The notes: generated from the sequence alone by a model not told the origin. Counted from the stretch's first letter, positions 8,446 through 17,518 are shown. The stretch is 64,000 bases of DNA from JBCBGF01 sp039193455 (GCA_039193455.1 JBCCWO010000011.1:1-64000), one strand, 5' to 3'. A program made the numbers and translations.

Positions 8446-9474
8446 TCATGGAAACACCGGCGCCAGCATCAGGCCTGCGGTCTCTTCCTCTCCCAACATC
8501 AGGTTGGCGTTCTGGATTGCCTGGCCGGACGAGCCCTTGGTCAGGTTGTCGAGCGCCACCATCACGATCGTCCGCCCCGCAATCCGGTCTGCCGCCACGC
8601 CGATATGGGCAAAGTTAGAGCCGCGTATATGCCGGGTCGACGGGACATATTGCATCGGCAGCGTGACGATAAAGGGTTGGTCGGCATAGGCGCGATGGAG
8701 GACGGAATGCACCTTCTCCGCCTCACCCCGCACATAGACCGTGCCCAGGATCCCGCGATTGGCCGGGATCAGGTGGGGCGTGAACTGCACTTCGACGGGC
8801 CGGCCCGCAACTGCGCTGAACTCCTGATCAAACTCGCCCAGGTGCCGGTGCGTGCCGCCTGCCGCGTAAGGGTGCGTGCCCTCGGACAGTTCCGCATGCA
8901 TGAGGTTCTCTTTCAGCGCCCGCCCCGCGCCCGAAACTCCGGTTTTGAGGTCGATGACAATCTCGTCAGGGTCAATCACACCGGCTTCCAGCAACGGAAG
9001 AACGGCATAGATCCCCGTCGCCGCATTGCACCCGGTGCCCGCGACGAGCCGCGCCGTTTCGATGTCTTCGCGATAGAACTCGGTCAGCCCGTACACCGCT
9101 TCTTTCTGCAGGTCGGGCGCCGCGTGGGGCTTGCCGTACCATTTTTCATAGGCCTTGGGGTCGCGCAAACGAAAGTCCGCCGACAGATCGACGATCTTCA
9201 CCGTGCGTGGCAGCTCACTGATCACCGCTTGGCTGGTGGCATGCGGCAAAGCGCAGAACACAAGATCGATCGCGTTGAAATCGATCTCGTCGATCTTCAC
9301 GAGCGGGGGCAACGACAGGTGGCGCAGGTGCGGGAACACCTCGCCCATGTCCATCCCGGCCTTCCGGTCGGCGGCCAGCGCCGTGATTTCCATCGTCGGA
9401 TGGGTCGAGATCAGACGGACAAGTTCGGCGCCGGTGTAGCCGCTTGCGCCCAAGATTGCGATTTTATGGGACAT
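8446..9474 (-). CDS. argC: N-acetyl-gamma-glutamyl-phosphate reductase
   Basis: NADPH-dependent reductase of arginine biosynthesis (third step, N-acetylglutamyl phosphate to the semialdehyde). It has 342 residues and an N-terminal Rossmann motif GASGYTGAELVRL. Catalytic Cys149 lies in AGTGCNAATG instead of the more common PGCYPT, with SGAGR and the C-terminal HIRGSNFAHIG and DNLTKGSSGQA segments intact. It is followed after 7 bases by ccmE; no regulatory site for arginine was recognised. Confidence 0.96.
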   Translation of the reverse strand: MSHKIAILGASGYTGAELVRLISTHPTMEITALAADRKAGMDMGEVFPHLRHLSLPPLVKIDEIDFNAIDLVFCALPHATSQAVISELPRTVKIVDLSADFRLRDPKAYEKWYGKPHAAPDLQKEAVYGLTEFYREDIETARLVAGTGCNAATGIYAVLPLLEAGVIDPDEIVIDLKTGVSGAGRALKENLMHAELSEGTHPYAAGGTHRHLGEFDQEFSAVAGRPVEVQFTPHLIPANRGILGTVYVRGEAEKVHSVLHRAYADQPFIVTLPMQYVPSTRHIRGSNFAHIGVAADRIAGRTIVMVALDNLTKGSSGQAIQNANLMLGEEETAGLMLAPVFP

Positions 9475-9529
9475 TTCAGGCCCTTCCTCAGTTCAGCTGC
9501 GATGTAGGAAAAATTGGGATGCTGCGCAA

Positions 9530-10342
9530 TCACGCAGCGAAGAACTCAATCTTTCGTCGCAAGAACTGTGTCGCCTTGGTCGAGACCCGCGCCGGATCGC
9601 CTGTGGTCAGAAACATCGGCGTCTCACCCGATCCGGTCATGTCAGGATGCCGCTCCAGGTAATCCGCGAGGCTTTCGGCCACCAGATCGGCCTGTGAGAA
9701 GACTTTGACGTCGGACCCCAACGCATCCTGAAAGATATCGGCCATCAACGGGTAATGCGTGCACCCCAAAACGGCGGCATCGGGCTTTGGCATCTTGCGC
9801 TTCAGCGCGTCCACGTGGCTGCGCACAAGCGCCTCGGCCAGGATCTCATCGCCTTCTTCGATCGCGTCGACCACCCCACCGCAGGATTGTGCCTCGACAT
9901 CGACGCCGATGGCGCGAAACGCCAGTTCGCGTTGAAACGCCCGGCTGGCCACCGTTGCAGGGGTCGCAAAGAGCGCGACATGCTTGACCGCCACTTCGCG
10001 CGGCGGGCTGTTGTCGCCCCACTGACGCTCGGTCAGCGCCTCAATGAGCGGCACAAACACCCCCAATACGCGCTTATCCTCGGGGATCCAGCTTTCCTGC
10101 ATTCGGCGCAGCGCGGCAGCACTCGCGGTATTGCAGGCCAGAATGACCAGATCGCACCCCGCCTCCCACAGCCGTTCAGTGGCCGAGGTCGTCAGCTGGT
10201 AGACGTCATCGGCATCGCGCACGCCGTAGGGCGCGTGGGCACTGTCGCCAAGATAGACAAACGGCACATCCGGCAACCGCCGCGAGACGGCATCCAGAAC
10301 GGTCAGCCCGCCCAGGCCGCTATCAAAGATCCCAATTGCCAT
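9530..10342 (-). CDS. murI: Glutamate racemase
   Basis: Supplies D-glutamate for peptidoglycan. The 270-residue form beginning MAIGIFDSGLGGLTV is chosen because that is the canonical N-terminus and it starts four bases after the acyltransferase stop; the frame stays open upstream but overlaps that gene. Both catalytic cysteines are present: Cys70 in LVILACNTASA and Cys194 in VLGCTHYPL, with YLGDSAHAPYG between them. Probably co-transcribed with the acyltransferase. Confidence 0.95.
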   Translation of the reverse strand: MAIGIFDSGLGGLTVLDAVSRRLPDVPFVYLGDSAHAPYGVRDADDVYQLTTSATERLWEAGCDLVILACNTASAAALRRMQESWIPEDKRVLGVFVPLIEALTERQWGDNSPPREVAVKHVALFATPATVASRAFQRELAFRAIGVDVEAQSCGGVVDAIEEGDEILAEALVRSHVDALKRKMPKPDAAVLGCTHYPLMADIFQDALGSDVKVFSQADLVAESLADYLERHPDMTGSGETPMFLTTGDPARVSTKATQFLRRKIEFFAA

Positions 10343-10346
10343 GGGT

Positions 10347-11225
10347 TCAGACCTTGTATCGCTCTTCGAACTCAAACCCGTAGCTAAGGGATTTGATAGG
10401 TTTCGGCGAGAGCGCATAGGTCGATTGGCGCAGGAAGTCCATCATTGCGCGGGCATCCGCGCGATGTTCCTCGATCTGTTCGCGGGGGATCGGTGCACCG
10501 ATCACCACCTTGACCGGTTCGTCGACCCGGCGTTTGAATTCCGTGATCAACAGCGCCATGCGTAGCGTGGCGTGAAGGTGGCTGGCCACCTGAAACAAGC
10601 GCGAGTTCGCCCCCTCAAAGAACACCGGCACGACCGTTGCGCCGGACTTTGCAATCATCCGCGCGGTAAAGGCGCGCCAGCCCGGGTCCATTGCCTGACC
10701 GAACGGCTTCGGCGCGGTCGACACGGTGCCACCCGGAAAAATCCCAATCGCGCCGCCATCGGCCAGATAGCGCAGCGCGGTTTTGCGGGTCTCGATGTTA
10801 AGCTTGGTGGCTTCCTTCGTGTCGTCAAACGAGATCGGCAGAATGACCCGATCGAGATCTTCGGCCTTGCGGAAAACCCGGTGGGCCAGGATGCGAAAAT
10901 CGCCGCGCACTTCGCTTAGGATATGGCCCATCATCAGGCCATCAAGAATGCCGTAGGGGTGGTTGGCCACTAGGATCAGGGGGCCTTCGCTGGGGATATT
11001 GGCCAGCGAGCCCGCGGTGATGTCGAGGCTCAGCCCGTACCGGTCCACCATGACCTGCCAGAAATCCCGGCCTTCGGCGACCTCGCGGTCATAGCCGTCC
11101 GCCCGCTTGATCAGCTTGATCCGGCCCGTGACGTTTTCAAGCACACGGATCAGTGCACGCCCGCCCTTGCTCTGGGCGGAATGCGCATAGCTGATTTCCC
11201 GTGCGACCTGTTTTTGCACGCCCAT
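10347..11225 (-). CDS. Lysophospholipid acyltransferase family protein (PlsC/hemolysin-like)
   Basis: A 292-residue 1-acyl-sn-glycerol-3-phosphate acyltransferase-like protein. Block I is VANHPYGILDG (His89, Asp95, the one-residue-longer spacing seen in the hemolysin-like branch), with the later blocks GIFPGGTVS and PVFFEGANS. It lacks obvious membrane helices apart from amphipathic stretches. Related branches make phosphatidic acid or ornithine lipids. No OlsB-type N-acyltransferase is adjacent, so the acceptor is unsettled. It is the first gene of the unit with murI. Confidence 0.85.
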   Translation of the reverse strand: MGVQKQVAREISYAHSAQSKGGRALIRVLENVTGRIKLIKRADGYDREVAEGRDFWQVMVDRYGLSLDITAGSLANIPSEGPLILVANHPYGILDGLMMGHILSEVRGDFRILAHRVFRKAEDLDRVILPISFDDTKEATKLNIETRKTALRYLADGGAIGIFPGGTVSTAPKPFGQAMDPGWRAFTARMIAKSGATVVPVFFEGANSRLFQVASHLHATLRMALLITEFKRRVDEPVKVVIGAPIPREQIEEHRADARAMMDFLRQSTYALSPKPIKSLSYGFEFEERYKV

Positions 11226-11461
11226 TTGCGTACGTTCCCCTGCCTTCTAACGTCTGGCCGTAGCCTAATCCTACGATTCTGGCCACATCTCATGACGGAA
11301 ATGCGACGTTTTCGGACTGAACTCTGGGTCATATGCCCGCACCGACCACAGCCAAAAAACGCTGATCTCCGCCCTGCCCGCGCCTCAAAGTGGCCGCTCT
11401 GTCCGGCTAGGATATTGGTTCAGCCGGGTGCGCAATCAACTGATTATTAAGGAACGATGGC
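11226..11461. other. Divergent intergenic region
   Basis: 236 bases between the acyltransferase gene (minus) and the PH-like membrane protein gene (plus). I see no tRNA, repeat or convincing promoter hexamers. A purine-rich AAGGAACG just before the GTG at 11462 is a usable Shine-Dalgarno sequence. Confidence 0.4.
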
Positions 11462-12049
11462 GTGAAAGACACAAACTTCGACATCCCCCTGATCGTGCGG
11501 AGGACACGGGGCCAGAAGGCGTTCTACCTGGTCTTCGCGGGTCTCGCATTGGTGTTCGGCGGGATCGTGACCGTGATCTTTCCGACCGCCTTGCCCCAGG
11601 TGTTTTGGCCTCTATCGCCCGATAACCTTTTGTTCTTTCTGATATACCTTGCCGCGGGACCAGCCATTATCCTCTATGGCGGGCCGATTTACCTTCGGAC
11701 GCTGCGGATGCCCGTGGACGCCCCGGTGATGGAGATTTCTCAAGCCGGGCTTGTGATCCATATCGACGTGGTGTCGCGCCGTCTCGAGGAACCGATCGTG
11801 CTGCCCTGGTCGGACATTCAGTCGATCCGCACCGGTTCCGGGGCGAAGAACTTCAAGGAGCTGCTGGTGACCACCCGGGATGGGCGCAAGATCAAGCTCA
11901 TGCCGCATCTGACGACGCCGTCAAAAACCGAAGTGGTCGCTGCGATGCGGGATGCGGCGCGGCGCGCCGGCTTCGATGCAGACCGCAGCCGCAAGTTCCT
12001 TCTTTTTGTCGACTACACAACCTGGACGTTTGAGCCGAACCAAGCCTGA
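11462..12049 (+). CDS. Membrane-anchored PH-like protein of unknown function
   Basis: 195 residues starting at GTG. Two transmembrane helices (about residues 19-42 and 55-77) are followed by a soluble beta-rich domain: VMEISQAGLVIHI, PIVLPWSDIQSIRTGSG, ELLVTTRDGRKIKLM and a final helix EVVAAMRDAARRAG. This pattern (hydrophobic hairpin, then WxDIxxI and a C-terminal helix) matches bacterial PH/YcxB/STM3941-type domains. The molecular role is unknown. It converges with the oxidoreductase gene with only three bases between the stops. Confidence 0.7.
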   Translation: MKDTNFDIPLIVRRTRGQKAFYLVFAGLALVFGGIVTVIFPTALPQVFWPLSPDNLLFFLIYLAAGPAIILYGGPIYLRTLRMPVDAPVMEISQAGLVIHIDVVSRRLEEPIVLPWSDIQSIRTGSGAKNFKELLVTTRDGRKIKLMPHLTTPSKTEVVAAMRDAARRAGFDADRSRKFLLFVDYTTWTFEPNQA

Positions 12050-12052
12050 TCG

Positions 12053-15000
12053 TTATTCCGCCGCCTGATCGAACGCCTTCGCACCGGCTCGCAAGGCGGC
12101 AAGCAGCTCTTCCCGACGCGCGGCCGCGGCCTTAGCGTTCGCCTCTTTCACCGGACCGAAACCGCGGATTTGCAGCGGTAGTTCGGCCAGCGCGATAGCA
12201 GCGTCCGGGTTTTTCGGGCCATGGGCCGCAATCTCTTTCAGATCGGCCTCATACTGCCGGATCAACCGCCGCTCCATCCGCCGTTCCGCGGTGTAGCCAA
12301 ACGGATCAAAGAGCGTGCCGCGCAGCCGCTTTAACCGCGCGAGAAGCCGATAGATCCGCTCCACGCCCGCCCCAAAGTCGCGCTTCTTGGGGCGCCCGTC
12401 CGGACCGGTGCGGCTGAGCATCGGGGGGGCGAGATGGTAGGTGAGCGTCAGGTCGCCCTCGAACTTCTCTTCCACCTTGGCACGCGTTTCCAGGTGCAGC
12501 CGCGCAACCTCATACTCATCTTTGTAGGCGAGAAGTTTGTGATACCCCTTGGCAACCGCCTCTTTCAGCGGGCGATCCGTGATCCGTTCGACCGCCTTGC
12601 GGTACCGCCGGGCGAGCCGCTTTCCCTGATACTTTTCAAGGTGGTTTGCCCGGTAGGTGATCTTGTCTTCCAGCGATTTGGGCAGGGCCACGACCCCCGG
12701 TTCCGCGCGACGCGCCGCATCCTCGGGGTAGAGAACCGCCCAGCGGCCTATTTCAAATGCGCGCTGGTTCCGCTCCGATGCCGCGCCGTTGAGTTCGATG
12801 GCCCGTAGGATCGAGGCCCGGCTTAGCGGCACCAGACCCCTTTGCCATGCCGCCCCAAGCAGGATGGTGTTCGAAAAAATCGTATCCCCCAGCGTGGCCT
12901 TCGCCAGATCACTGGCGTCAAACAGAGCCAACCGGTCCCGCAGCCGGGCCTCCAGCGACAGCTCTAGGCGTTCACCGGGAATGGTGAACTCGGTGTTGCG
13001 CGTAAAATCACCCGTGACGATCTGGTGGCTGTTGACCACCGCGCCGGTGCGCCCCGTTGCCGTCAGCCCCAGCGTCTTGGCGCCCGCGCTGACGACAAGA
13101 TCGCCCCCGATCAAGGCGTCACATTCGCCTGTGGCCACCCGAATCGCGCTGATGTTCTCGGGCCGCTCGGCCAGACGCACGTGGATGTGCACAGCCCCGC
13201 CCTTTTGCGCGAGGCCCGCCATCTCCATCATGCCCGCCGCCTTGCCATCCAGATGTGCCGCCATCGACAGGCAGGCCCCGATGGTCACAACGCCGGTCCC
13301 GCCAACGCCGGTGATCACCACGTTGTGGGTCCCCTGGATCGGGTCGAGCGCGGGCTCGGGCATCTCCGGCAGATCGAACTCGGTGGCCGCGGCCTTGCGC
13401 GGTGTGCCGCCTGCGACGCTGACAAAGGACGGGCAAAAGCCCTTCACGCAGGAGAAGTCCTTGTTACAGGACGATTGGTCGATGGCGCGTTTGCGTCCAA
13501 GCTCGGTCTCTACCGGCACGATCGAGACGCAGTTCGACTGCACCCCGCAATCGCCGCAGCCTTCGCAGACATCGGTGTTGATGAAAATCCGCCGGTCCGG
13601 GTCGGGAAAGGCGCCGCGCTTGCGGCGCCGGCGTTTTTCTGCGGCGCAGGTTTGGACATAGACGATGGCCGAGACGCCCTCGATCTCGCGGAATTTGTTC
13701 TGCACGACGGGCAGGTCGTCGCGTTCGTGCCAGGTCAGGCCCGTTGGAAACAGCGCCCGGTCCGGCTCTTCCTTGGGGTCATAGACAAGCGCGATGTCCT
13801 TGACCCCCATCGCCTGCAACTCGCGCACGATCTGGTCTGGGGCAAGCTCACCTTCGTTTGCCTGCCCGCCGGTCATCGCGACGGCGTCATTGTAGAGGAT
13901 CTTGTAGGTGATGTTCGTGCCCGCGGCCAAAGCCGCGCGGATGGCAAGGATGCCGGAGTGGTTATAGGTGCCGTCGCCGAGTTGCTGGAACACATGGTCG
14001 GTGGTCGAAAACGGCGCCTCGCCGATCCAGTTCGCACCTTCGCCGCCCATATGGGTGTAACCGCTGACATCACGGTCCATCCACAACGCCATGATATGGC
14101 ATCCAATTCCGCCGTAGGCGCGGCTGCCATCAGGCAGCTTGGTCGACGTGTTGTGCGGACAGCCTGAGCAGAAATACGGCACCCGCGTCGCGATATCTTC
14201 GGCGTTGTCGGCCTTGCGCGCCTCGGCCAGCCGCGCCAGTCCCGCCTTGACGCCTTCGATCCCGCGCCCCTCTTCGATCAGGATGTCGCCGACCTTTTCG
14301 GCGATCATGACGGGGTCCAGCGCCATGCGTGTCGGAAACAGTTCGGCCTCGTGCATGCGGCCCGCGCCGCCCTTGTACCAGCCATAGACCCGCCGCCCGC
14401 GCCGATCATCAAAGATGGCTTCCTTGATCTGCACTTCGATCAGCTTGCGTTTTTCTTCGACCACGACGATCAGATCGAGATCATTGGCCCAATCGGTGAA
14501 GCCGGTCATATCCAAGGGGAAGGTTTGCGCGACCTTATAGGTGGTCAGGCCCAGCCGCTCGGCCTCGTCCCCGTCGATACCCAAGAGATCAAAGGCATGT
14601 ACCAGATCGAGCCAGTTCTTGCCCGCGGCCACGAACCCGATCTTCGCCCCCGGTTTGCCCCAGACGCGCTTGTCGATTTTGTTTGCGTGCGCAAAGGCTT
14701 CTGCCGCAAACCTCTTGGAATCGATCATCCGGGCTTCTTGCGCGACCCAGTGGTCGTTCAGCCGGATGTTCAACCCATCCGGCGGCATGTCGAAGGCAGG
14801 CGTGACAAACTGCATCCTGTCGGTTCGGCCATCGACAACGCTCGTCACCTCGACCGTGTCTTTCATCAGCTTCAGCCCCGCCCAGACCCCGGCAAAGCGC
14901 GACATGGCATAGCCGTAGAGCCCGAGATCGAGGATTTCCTGAACACCTGCCGGTGAGAGCACGGGGATATAGGCATCAACCATCGCCCAATCGGACTGGT

Positions 15001-15469
15001 GGCACGTGGTCGAGCTTTCGCCCGTATGGTCATCCCCCATCGCCACCAGAACCCCGCCATAGGGCGACGATCCAGCCATATTGGCGTGTCGGAAAACGTC
15101 GCCTGTGCGGTCCACGCCGGGGCCCTTGCCGTACCACAGGCCGAAAACGCCGTCGTACTTGCCCTCGCCCCGAATTTCGGCCTGCTGGGTGCCCCAGACT
15201 GCCGTGGCGGCCAGATCTTCATTCAGACCGGGCTGAAACCGCACCTGGGCCGCCGCAAGCTCTTTGTGCGCGCGTGCCATCTGCATATCTACGGCGCCGA
15301 GGGGCGAGCCTCGATAACCGGTGACGTAACCGGCCGTGTTTAACCCCGCGGCGGCATCCCTGGCCTGTTGCATCAGCATCAGCCGCACAAGCGCCTGAGT
15401 CCCGTTCATCAGAACCGTTTCTTTGGACAGGTCGTACCGATCGTGCAGGCTGACGTCGCGCAGGGTCAC
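12053..15469 (-). CDS. Indolepyruvate ferredoxin oxidoreductase, fused IorA-IorB type
   Basis: A 1138-residue fused 2-oxoacid:ferredoxin oxidoreductase that decarboxylates aryl pyruvates to acyl-CoA and reduces ferredoxin. In order: an N-terminal pyrimidine-binding/core domain (NGTQALVRLMLMQQARDAAAG, GYRGSPLG), a TPP-binding domain (GIGCHIMALWM and GDGTYNHSG), a Cys-rich ferredoxin-like insert (CEGCGDCGVQSNC and later Cys), then the gamma-type domain (VVITGVGGTGVVTIG). The start is GTG with a strong GGAGGAG. A LysR gene is divergent, and the gap carries a perfect dyad, suggesting control by that regulator. Likely role is aromatic amino-acid or phenylacetate catabolism. Confidence 0.92.
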   Translation of the reverse strand: MTLRDVSLHDRYDLSKETVLMNGTQALVRLMLMQQARDAAAGLNTAGYVTGYRGSPLGAVDMQMARAHKELAAAQVRFQPGLNEDLAATAVWGTQQAEIRGEGKYDGVFGLWYGKGPGVDRTGDVFRHANMAGSSPYGGVLVAMGDDHTGESSTTCHQSDWAMVDAYIPVLSPAGVQEILDLGLYGYAMSRFAGVWAGLKLMKDTVEVTSVVDGRTDRMQFVTPAFDMPPDGLNIRLNDHWVAQEARMIDSKRFAAEAFAHANKIDKRVWGKPGAKIGFVAAGKNWLDLVHAFDLLGIDGDEAERLGLTTYKVAQTFPLDMTGFTDWANDLDLIVVVEEKRKLIEVQIKEAIFDDRRGRRVYGWYKGGAGRMHEAELFPTRMALDPVMIAEKVGDILIEEGRGIEGVKAGLARLAEARKADNAEDIATRVPYFCSGCPHNTSTKLPDGSRAYGGIGCHIMALWMDRDVSGYTHMGGEGANWIGEAPFSTTDHVFQQLGDGTYNHSGILAIRAALAAGTNITYKILYNDAVAMTGGQANEGELAPDQIVRELQAMGVKDIALVYDPKEEPDRALFPTGLTWHERDDLPVVQNKFREIEGVSAIVYVQTCAAEKRRRRKRGAFPDPDRRIFINTDVCEGCGDCGVQSNCVSIVPVETELGRKRAIDQSSCNKDFSCVKGFCPSFVSVAGGTPRKAAATEFDLPEMPEPALDPIQGTHNVVITGVGGTGVVTIGACLSMAAHLDGKAAGMMEMAGLAQKGGAVHIHVRLAERPENISAIRVATGECDALIGGDLVVSAGAKTLGLTATGRTGAVVNSHQIVTGDFTRNTEFTIPGERLELSLEARLRDRLALFDASDLAKATLGDTIFSNTILLGAAWQRGLVPLSRASILRAIELNGAASERNQRAFEIGRWAVLYPEDAARRAEPGVVALPKSLEDKITYRANHLEKYQGKRLARRYRKAVERITDRPLKEAVAKGYHKLLAYKDEYEVARLHLETRAKVEEKFEGDLTLTYHLAPPMLSRTGPDGRPKKRDFGAGVERIYRLLARLKRLRGTLFDPFGYTAERRMERRLIRQYEADLKEIAAHGPKNPDAAIALAELPLQIRGFGPVKEANAKAAAARREELLAALRAGAKAFDQAAE

Positions 15470-15504
15470 ACCGCTCCTCCAGAACTCGATGACTGCCCCA
15501 AGTA

Positions 15505-15525
15505 TAGGTCATACTGCCTGACCTA
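15505..15525. promoter_or_regulatory. Perfect dyad in divergent ior/lysR promoter region
   Basis: TAGGTCA, 7 bases, TGACCTA: a perfect 7-bp inverted repeat whose inner bases give T-N-A spacing compatible with a LysR box. It lies 36 bases upstream of the oxidoreductase start and about 100 bases upstream of the LysR start, so one bound regulator could serve both promoters. Confidence 0.6.
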
Positions 15526-15623
15526 CAAAATGAATTCCGCGTCACCTACCTGTTTGCAACGTCCCGCGCCAAGCGGCTACATGTGTTTCGGATTGGGCCA
15601 CGACGCTTTTGGATTCTGCCGCG

Positions 15624-16526
15624 ATGGATTGGGACAAGCTCAGAATATTTCACGCCGTGGCGGATGCGGGCAGCCTGACCCATGCGGGCGATACCCTGCA
15701 TCTGAGCCAATCGGCTGTCTCGCGCCAGATCCGAGCACTGGAAGACAGCCTGAACACCACCTTGTTCCACCGCCATGCGCGCGGACTGATTCTCACCGAA
15801 CAGGGCGAGTTGCTGTTTGACGCGACCTCGGCCATGTCGCGCCGGCTGGATACCGCCGAGGCGCGGATCCGCGACAGCGAGGAAGAGGTCTTTGGTGAGC
15901 TGCGGGTGACCACCACCATCGGCTTTGGCTCACTCTGGCTGGTTCCGCGCCTGCCCAAGCTTTATGAGCGCTATCCGGACCTGAAGATTGATCTCATGCT
16001 GGAAGAGCGCGTGCTTGATCTGCCCATGCGCGAGGCCGACGTGGCAATCCGCATGAAAGAGCCCAGCCAGGCCGACCTGATCCGCCGCAAATTGATGAGC
16101 GTTCGGATGCGCCTGTATGCGTCGCCAGAGTATCTGGATGCCGTCGGGCGGCCCGAAAGCCTGCATGATCTGAGTCGGTCGCGGCTGATCTGTCAGAATA
16201 CATCGTCCTTTCAGGTCAGCGCAGGTGCGACCCTTGTGCAACATCTGCTGACCCACGAAATTCCGTCGACGCTGACGGTGAACAACTATTTTGGCGTCCT
16301 GCAGGGCGTGCTGAGCAATCTGGGGATCGGGGTCCTGCCACATTATGTGATCGAGGATTTCCCCCGCCTTGAGCGGGTCCTACCAGAGGTTGAATCCGCA
16401 GAAGTGCCTGTTTTTTTGGCATATCCCGAGGAATTGCGGCAGTCGAAACGAATTGCCGCATTCCGCGATTTCGTCACCGAGGAAATCATCGCGCACCGAA
16501 AAAAAATCCGCAAAGAGATGGCTTAA
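15624..16526 (+). CDS. LysR-family transcriptional regulator
   Basis: 300 residues. The N-terminal winged helix-turn-helix (FHAVADAGSLTHAGDTLHLSQSAVSRQIRALEDSL) is followed by a linker helix and a standard substrate-binding effector domain ending near residue 290. The ATG at 15624 is preferred to a TTG five codons earlier. Divergent from the indolepyruvate oxidoreductase gene, its likely target. The C-terminus is rich in basic residues (AHRKKIRKEMA). The effector is unknown; an aryl pyruvate or aryl acetate is a reasonable guess from context. Confidence 0.9.
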   Translation: MDWDKLRIFHAVADAGSLTHAGDTLHLSQSAVSRQIRALEDSLNTTLFHRHARGLILTEQGELLFDATSAMSRRLDTAEARIRDSEEEVFGELRVTTTIGFGSLWLVPRLPKLYERYPDLKIDLMLEERVLDLPMREADVAIRMKEPSQADLIRRKLMSVRMRLYASPEYLDAVGRPESLHDLSRSRLICQNTSSFQVSAGATLVQHLLTHEIPSTLTVNNYFGVLQGVLSNLGIGVLPHYVIEDFPRLERVLPEVESAEVPVFLAYPEELRQSKRIAAFRDFVTEEIIAHRKKIRKEMA

Positions 16527-16628
16527 GCCGAAGCTTTGCCTAAATGTCGCACCCTAGGCATGCGAAATGCGCATACCTGGCATGCGCGACCAATTGACAA
16601 CGGTGGGTTGATTGCGCGGCGTTCCCGG

Positions 16629-16708
16629 ATTAGCTCGGTATCGAGCACGGAGTTTCCGTGTTTACCTCCCTGTTGGACTTGGCCGAGCTTAGCGCTCGGC
16701 CTTTTTTT
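16629..16708 (+). ncRNA. Putative small regulatory RNA with anti-Shine-Dalgarno linker
   Basis: Within a 227-base gap, two tight hairpins follow one another (GCTCG-GTAT-CGAGC at 16633-16646, then ACGGA-GTT-TCCGT at 16647-16659). Next comes an unpaired linker with ACCTCCC at 16664-16670, complementary to ribosome-binding sites, and then an intrinsic terminator (16681-16708) with seven T. TTGACA at 16594-16599 could be a -35 box, but no clear -10 is seen. The 5' end is approximate. Alternatively the terminator simply ends the lysR transcript. Confidence 0.5.
16681..16708 (+). terminator. Intrinsic terminator
   Basis: GGCCGAGC stem, 5-base loop, GCTCGGCC, then TTTTTTT. Perfect 8-bp GC-rich stem with a seven-T tail; the clearest plus-strand terminator in the window. 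It ends either the lysR transcript, the putative small RNA, or both. Confidence 0.9.
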
Positions 16709-16753
16709 GTGGCAACGCTTGCCCCGGCACGCAGGTGCAGCACAAGATGCCCC

Positions 16754-17299
16754 ATGACCGAGAAGGAAAAGATGATCTCGGGCGCGCTCTATCGCCCCGG
16801 TGACCCCGAGTTGGTGGCCGATCGACGGCGCGCGCAAGAGCTGATGCGGCAGTACAATGCGACCATCGTGGGCGAGGATGTCGAGCGCGCCGACATCCTT
16901 GATCAGCTTCTGGGCAGCTACGGCGCGCAATGTGGTTTGCGCGCCCCGTTCTATGTCGACTACGGCTACAACATTCACCTCGGCGATGAGGTGTTCTTGA
17001 ATTACGGCTGCACCATTCTCGACATCTGCCCGGTGCATATCGGCGCGATGACCCAGATCGGCCCGATGAGCCAGATCATCGCCGCAGATCACCCCCGCGA
17101 CCCGGCGATCCGCGATCTGGGGCTTGAGAATGGCGCGCCGGTCACAATCGGGCGCAATGTCTGGATCGGCGGCAACGTGATGATCCTGCCCGGCGTGACC
17201 GTGGGCGACGATGCGACGGTTGGTGCGGGCGCTGTGGTCACGCGGGATGTGCCACCCGGCGCAACCGTCGCCGGAACACCCGCAAAACCCATCGCCTGA
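16754..17299 (+). CDS. Maltose/galactoside O-acetyltransferase family protein
   Basis: 181 residues starting MTEKEKMISGALYRPGDPELV, the typical N-terminal Mac domain. It is followed by a left-handed beta-helix of hexapeptide repeats (IHLGDEVFLNYGCTILD, IGRNVWIGGNVMILPGVTVGDDATVGAGAVVT) and the terminal VAGTPAKPI. The catalytic His is in AADHPRDPAIR. It acetylates sugars with acetyl-CoA; physiological substrate unknown. An earlier in-frame ATG at 16658 would run through the terminator and is rejected. Confidence 0.93.
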   Translation: MTEKEKMISGALYRPGDPELVADRRRAQELMRQYNATIVGEDVERADILDQLLGSYGAQCGLRAPFYVDYGYNIHLGDEVFLNYGCTILDICPVHIGAMTQIGPMSQIIAADHPRDPAIRDLGLENGAPVTIGRNVWIGGNVMILPGVTVGDDATVGAGAVVTRDVPPGATVAGTPAKPIA

Positions 17300-17432
17300 G
17301 ATAGGCCCCGCGCAATTTACGCGCCCGACGTTCGTGAAAGTCGGCTTGCATTTTTGCAAAGAGCTTTTGCTCTTTACGGTATTCTGTTTCCGGGGTCTCA
17401 TCGATGACCAGCGGGTGTAGCAACGGCATCAT
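17238..17432 (-). CDS. Small basic protein, 64 residues, unknown
   Basis: Frame MMPLLHPLVIDETPETEYRK... followed by a strongly basic helix (ERRARKLRGAYLRRWVLRVFRRRLRR). A good AGGAG lies 8 bases before the ATG on the minus strand, and the N-terminal half reads like real protein. The last 62 bases overlap the end of the acetyltransferase on the opposite strand, where the basic composition may just mirror GC-rich coding DNA. Real gene or fortuitous frame cannot be settled from sequence alone. Confidence 0.45.
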   Translation of the reverse strand: MMPLLHPLVIDETPETEYRKEQKLFAKMQADFHERRARKLRGAYLRRWVLRVFRRRLRRVAHPA

Positions 17433-17518
17433 GGCAATAACTCCTGCAATCTAGGCCAAAAGATACGCATGCCCGCGCACCGGCGGGAGCCACCGAAGAC
17501 GAAGGCGGACTTTCGAAA

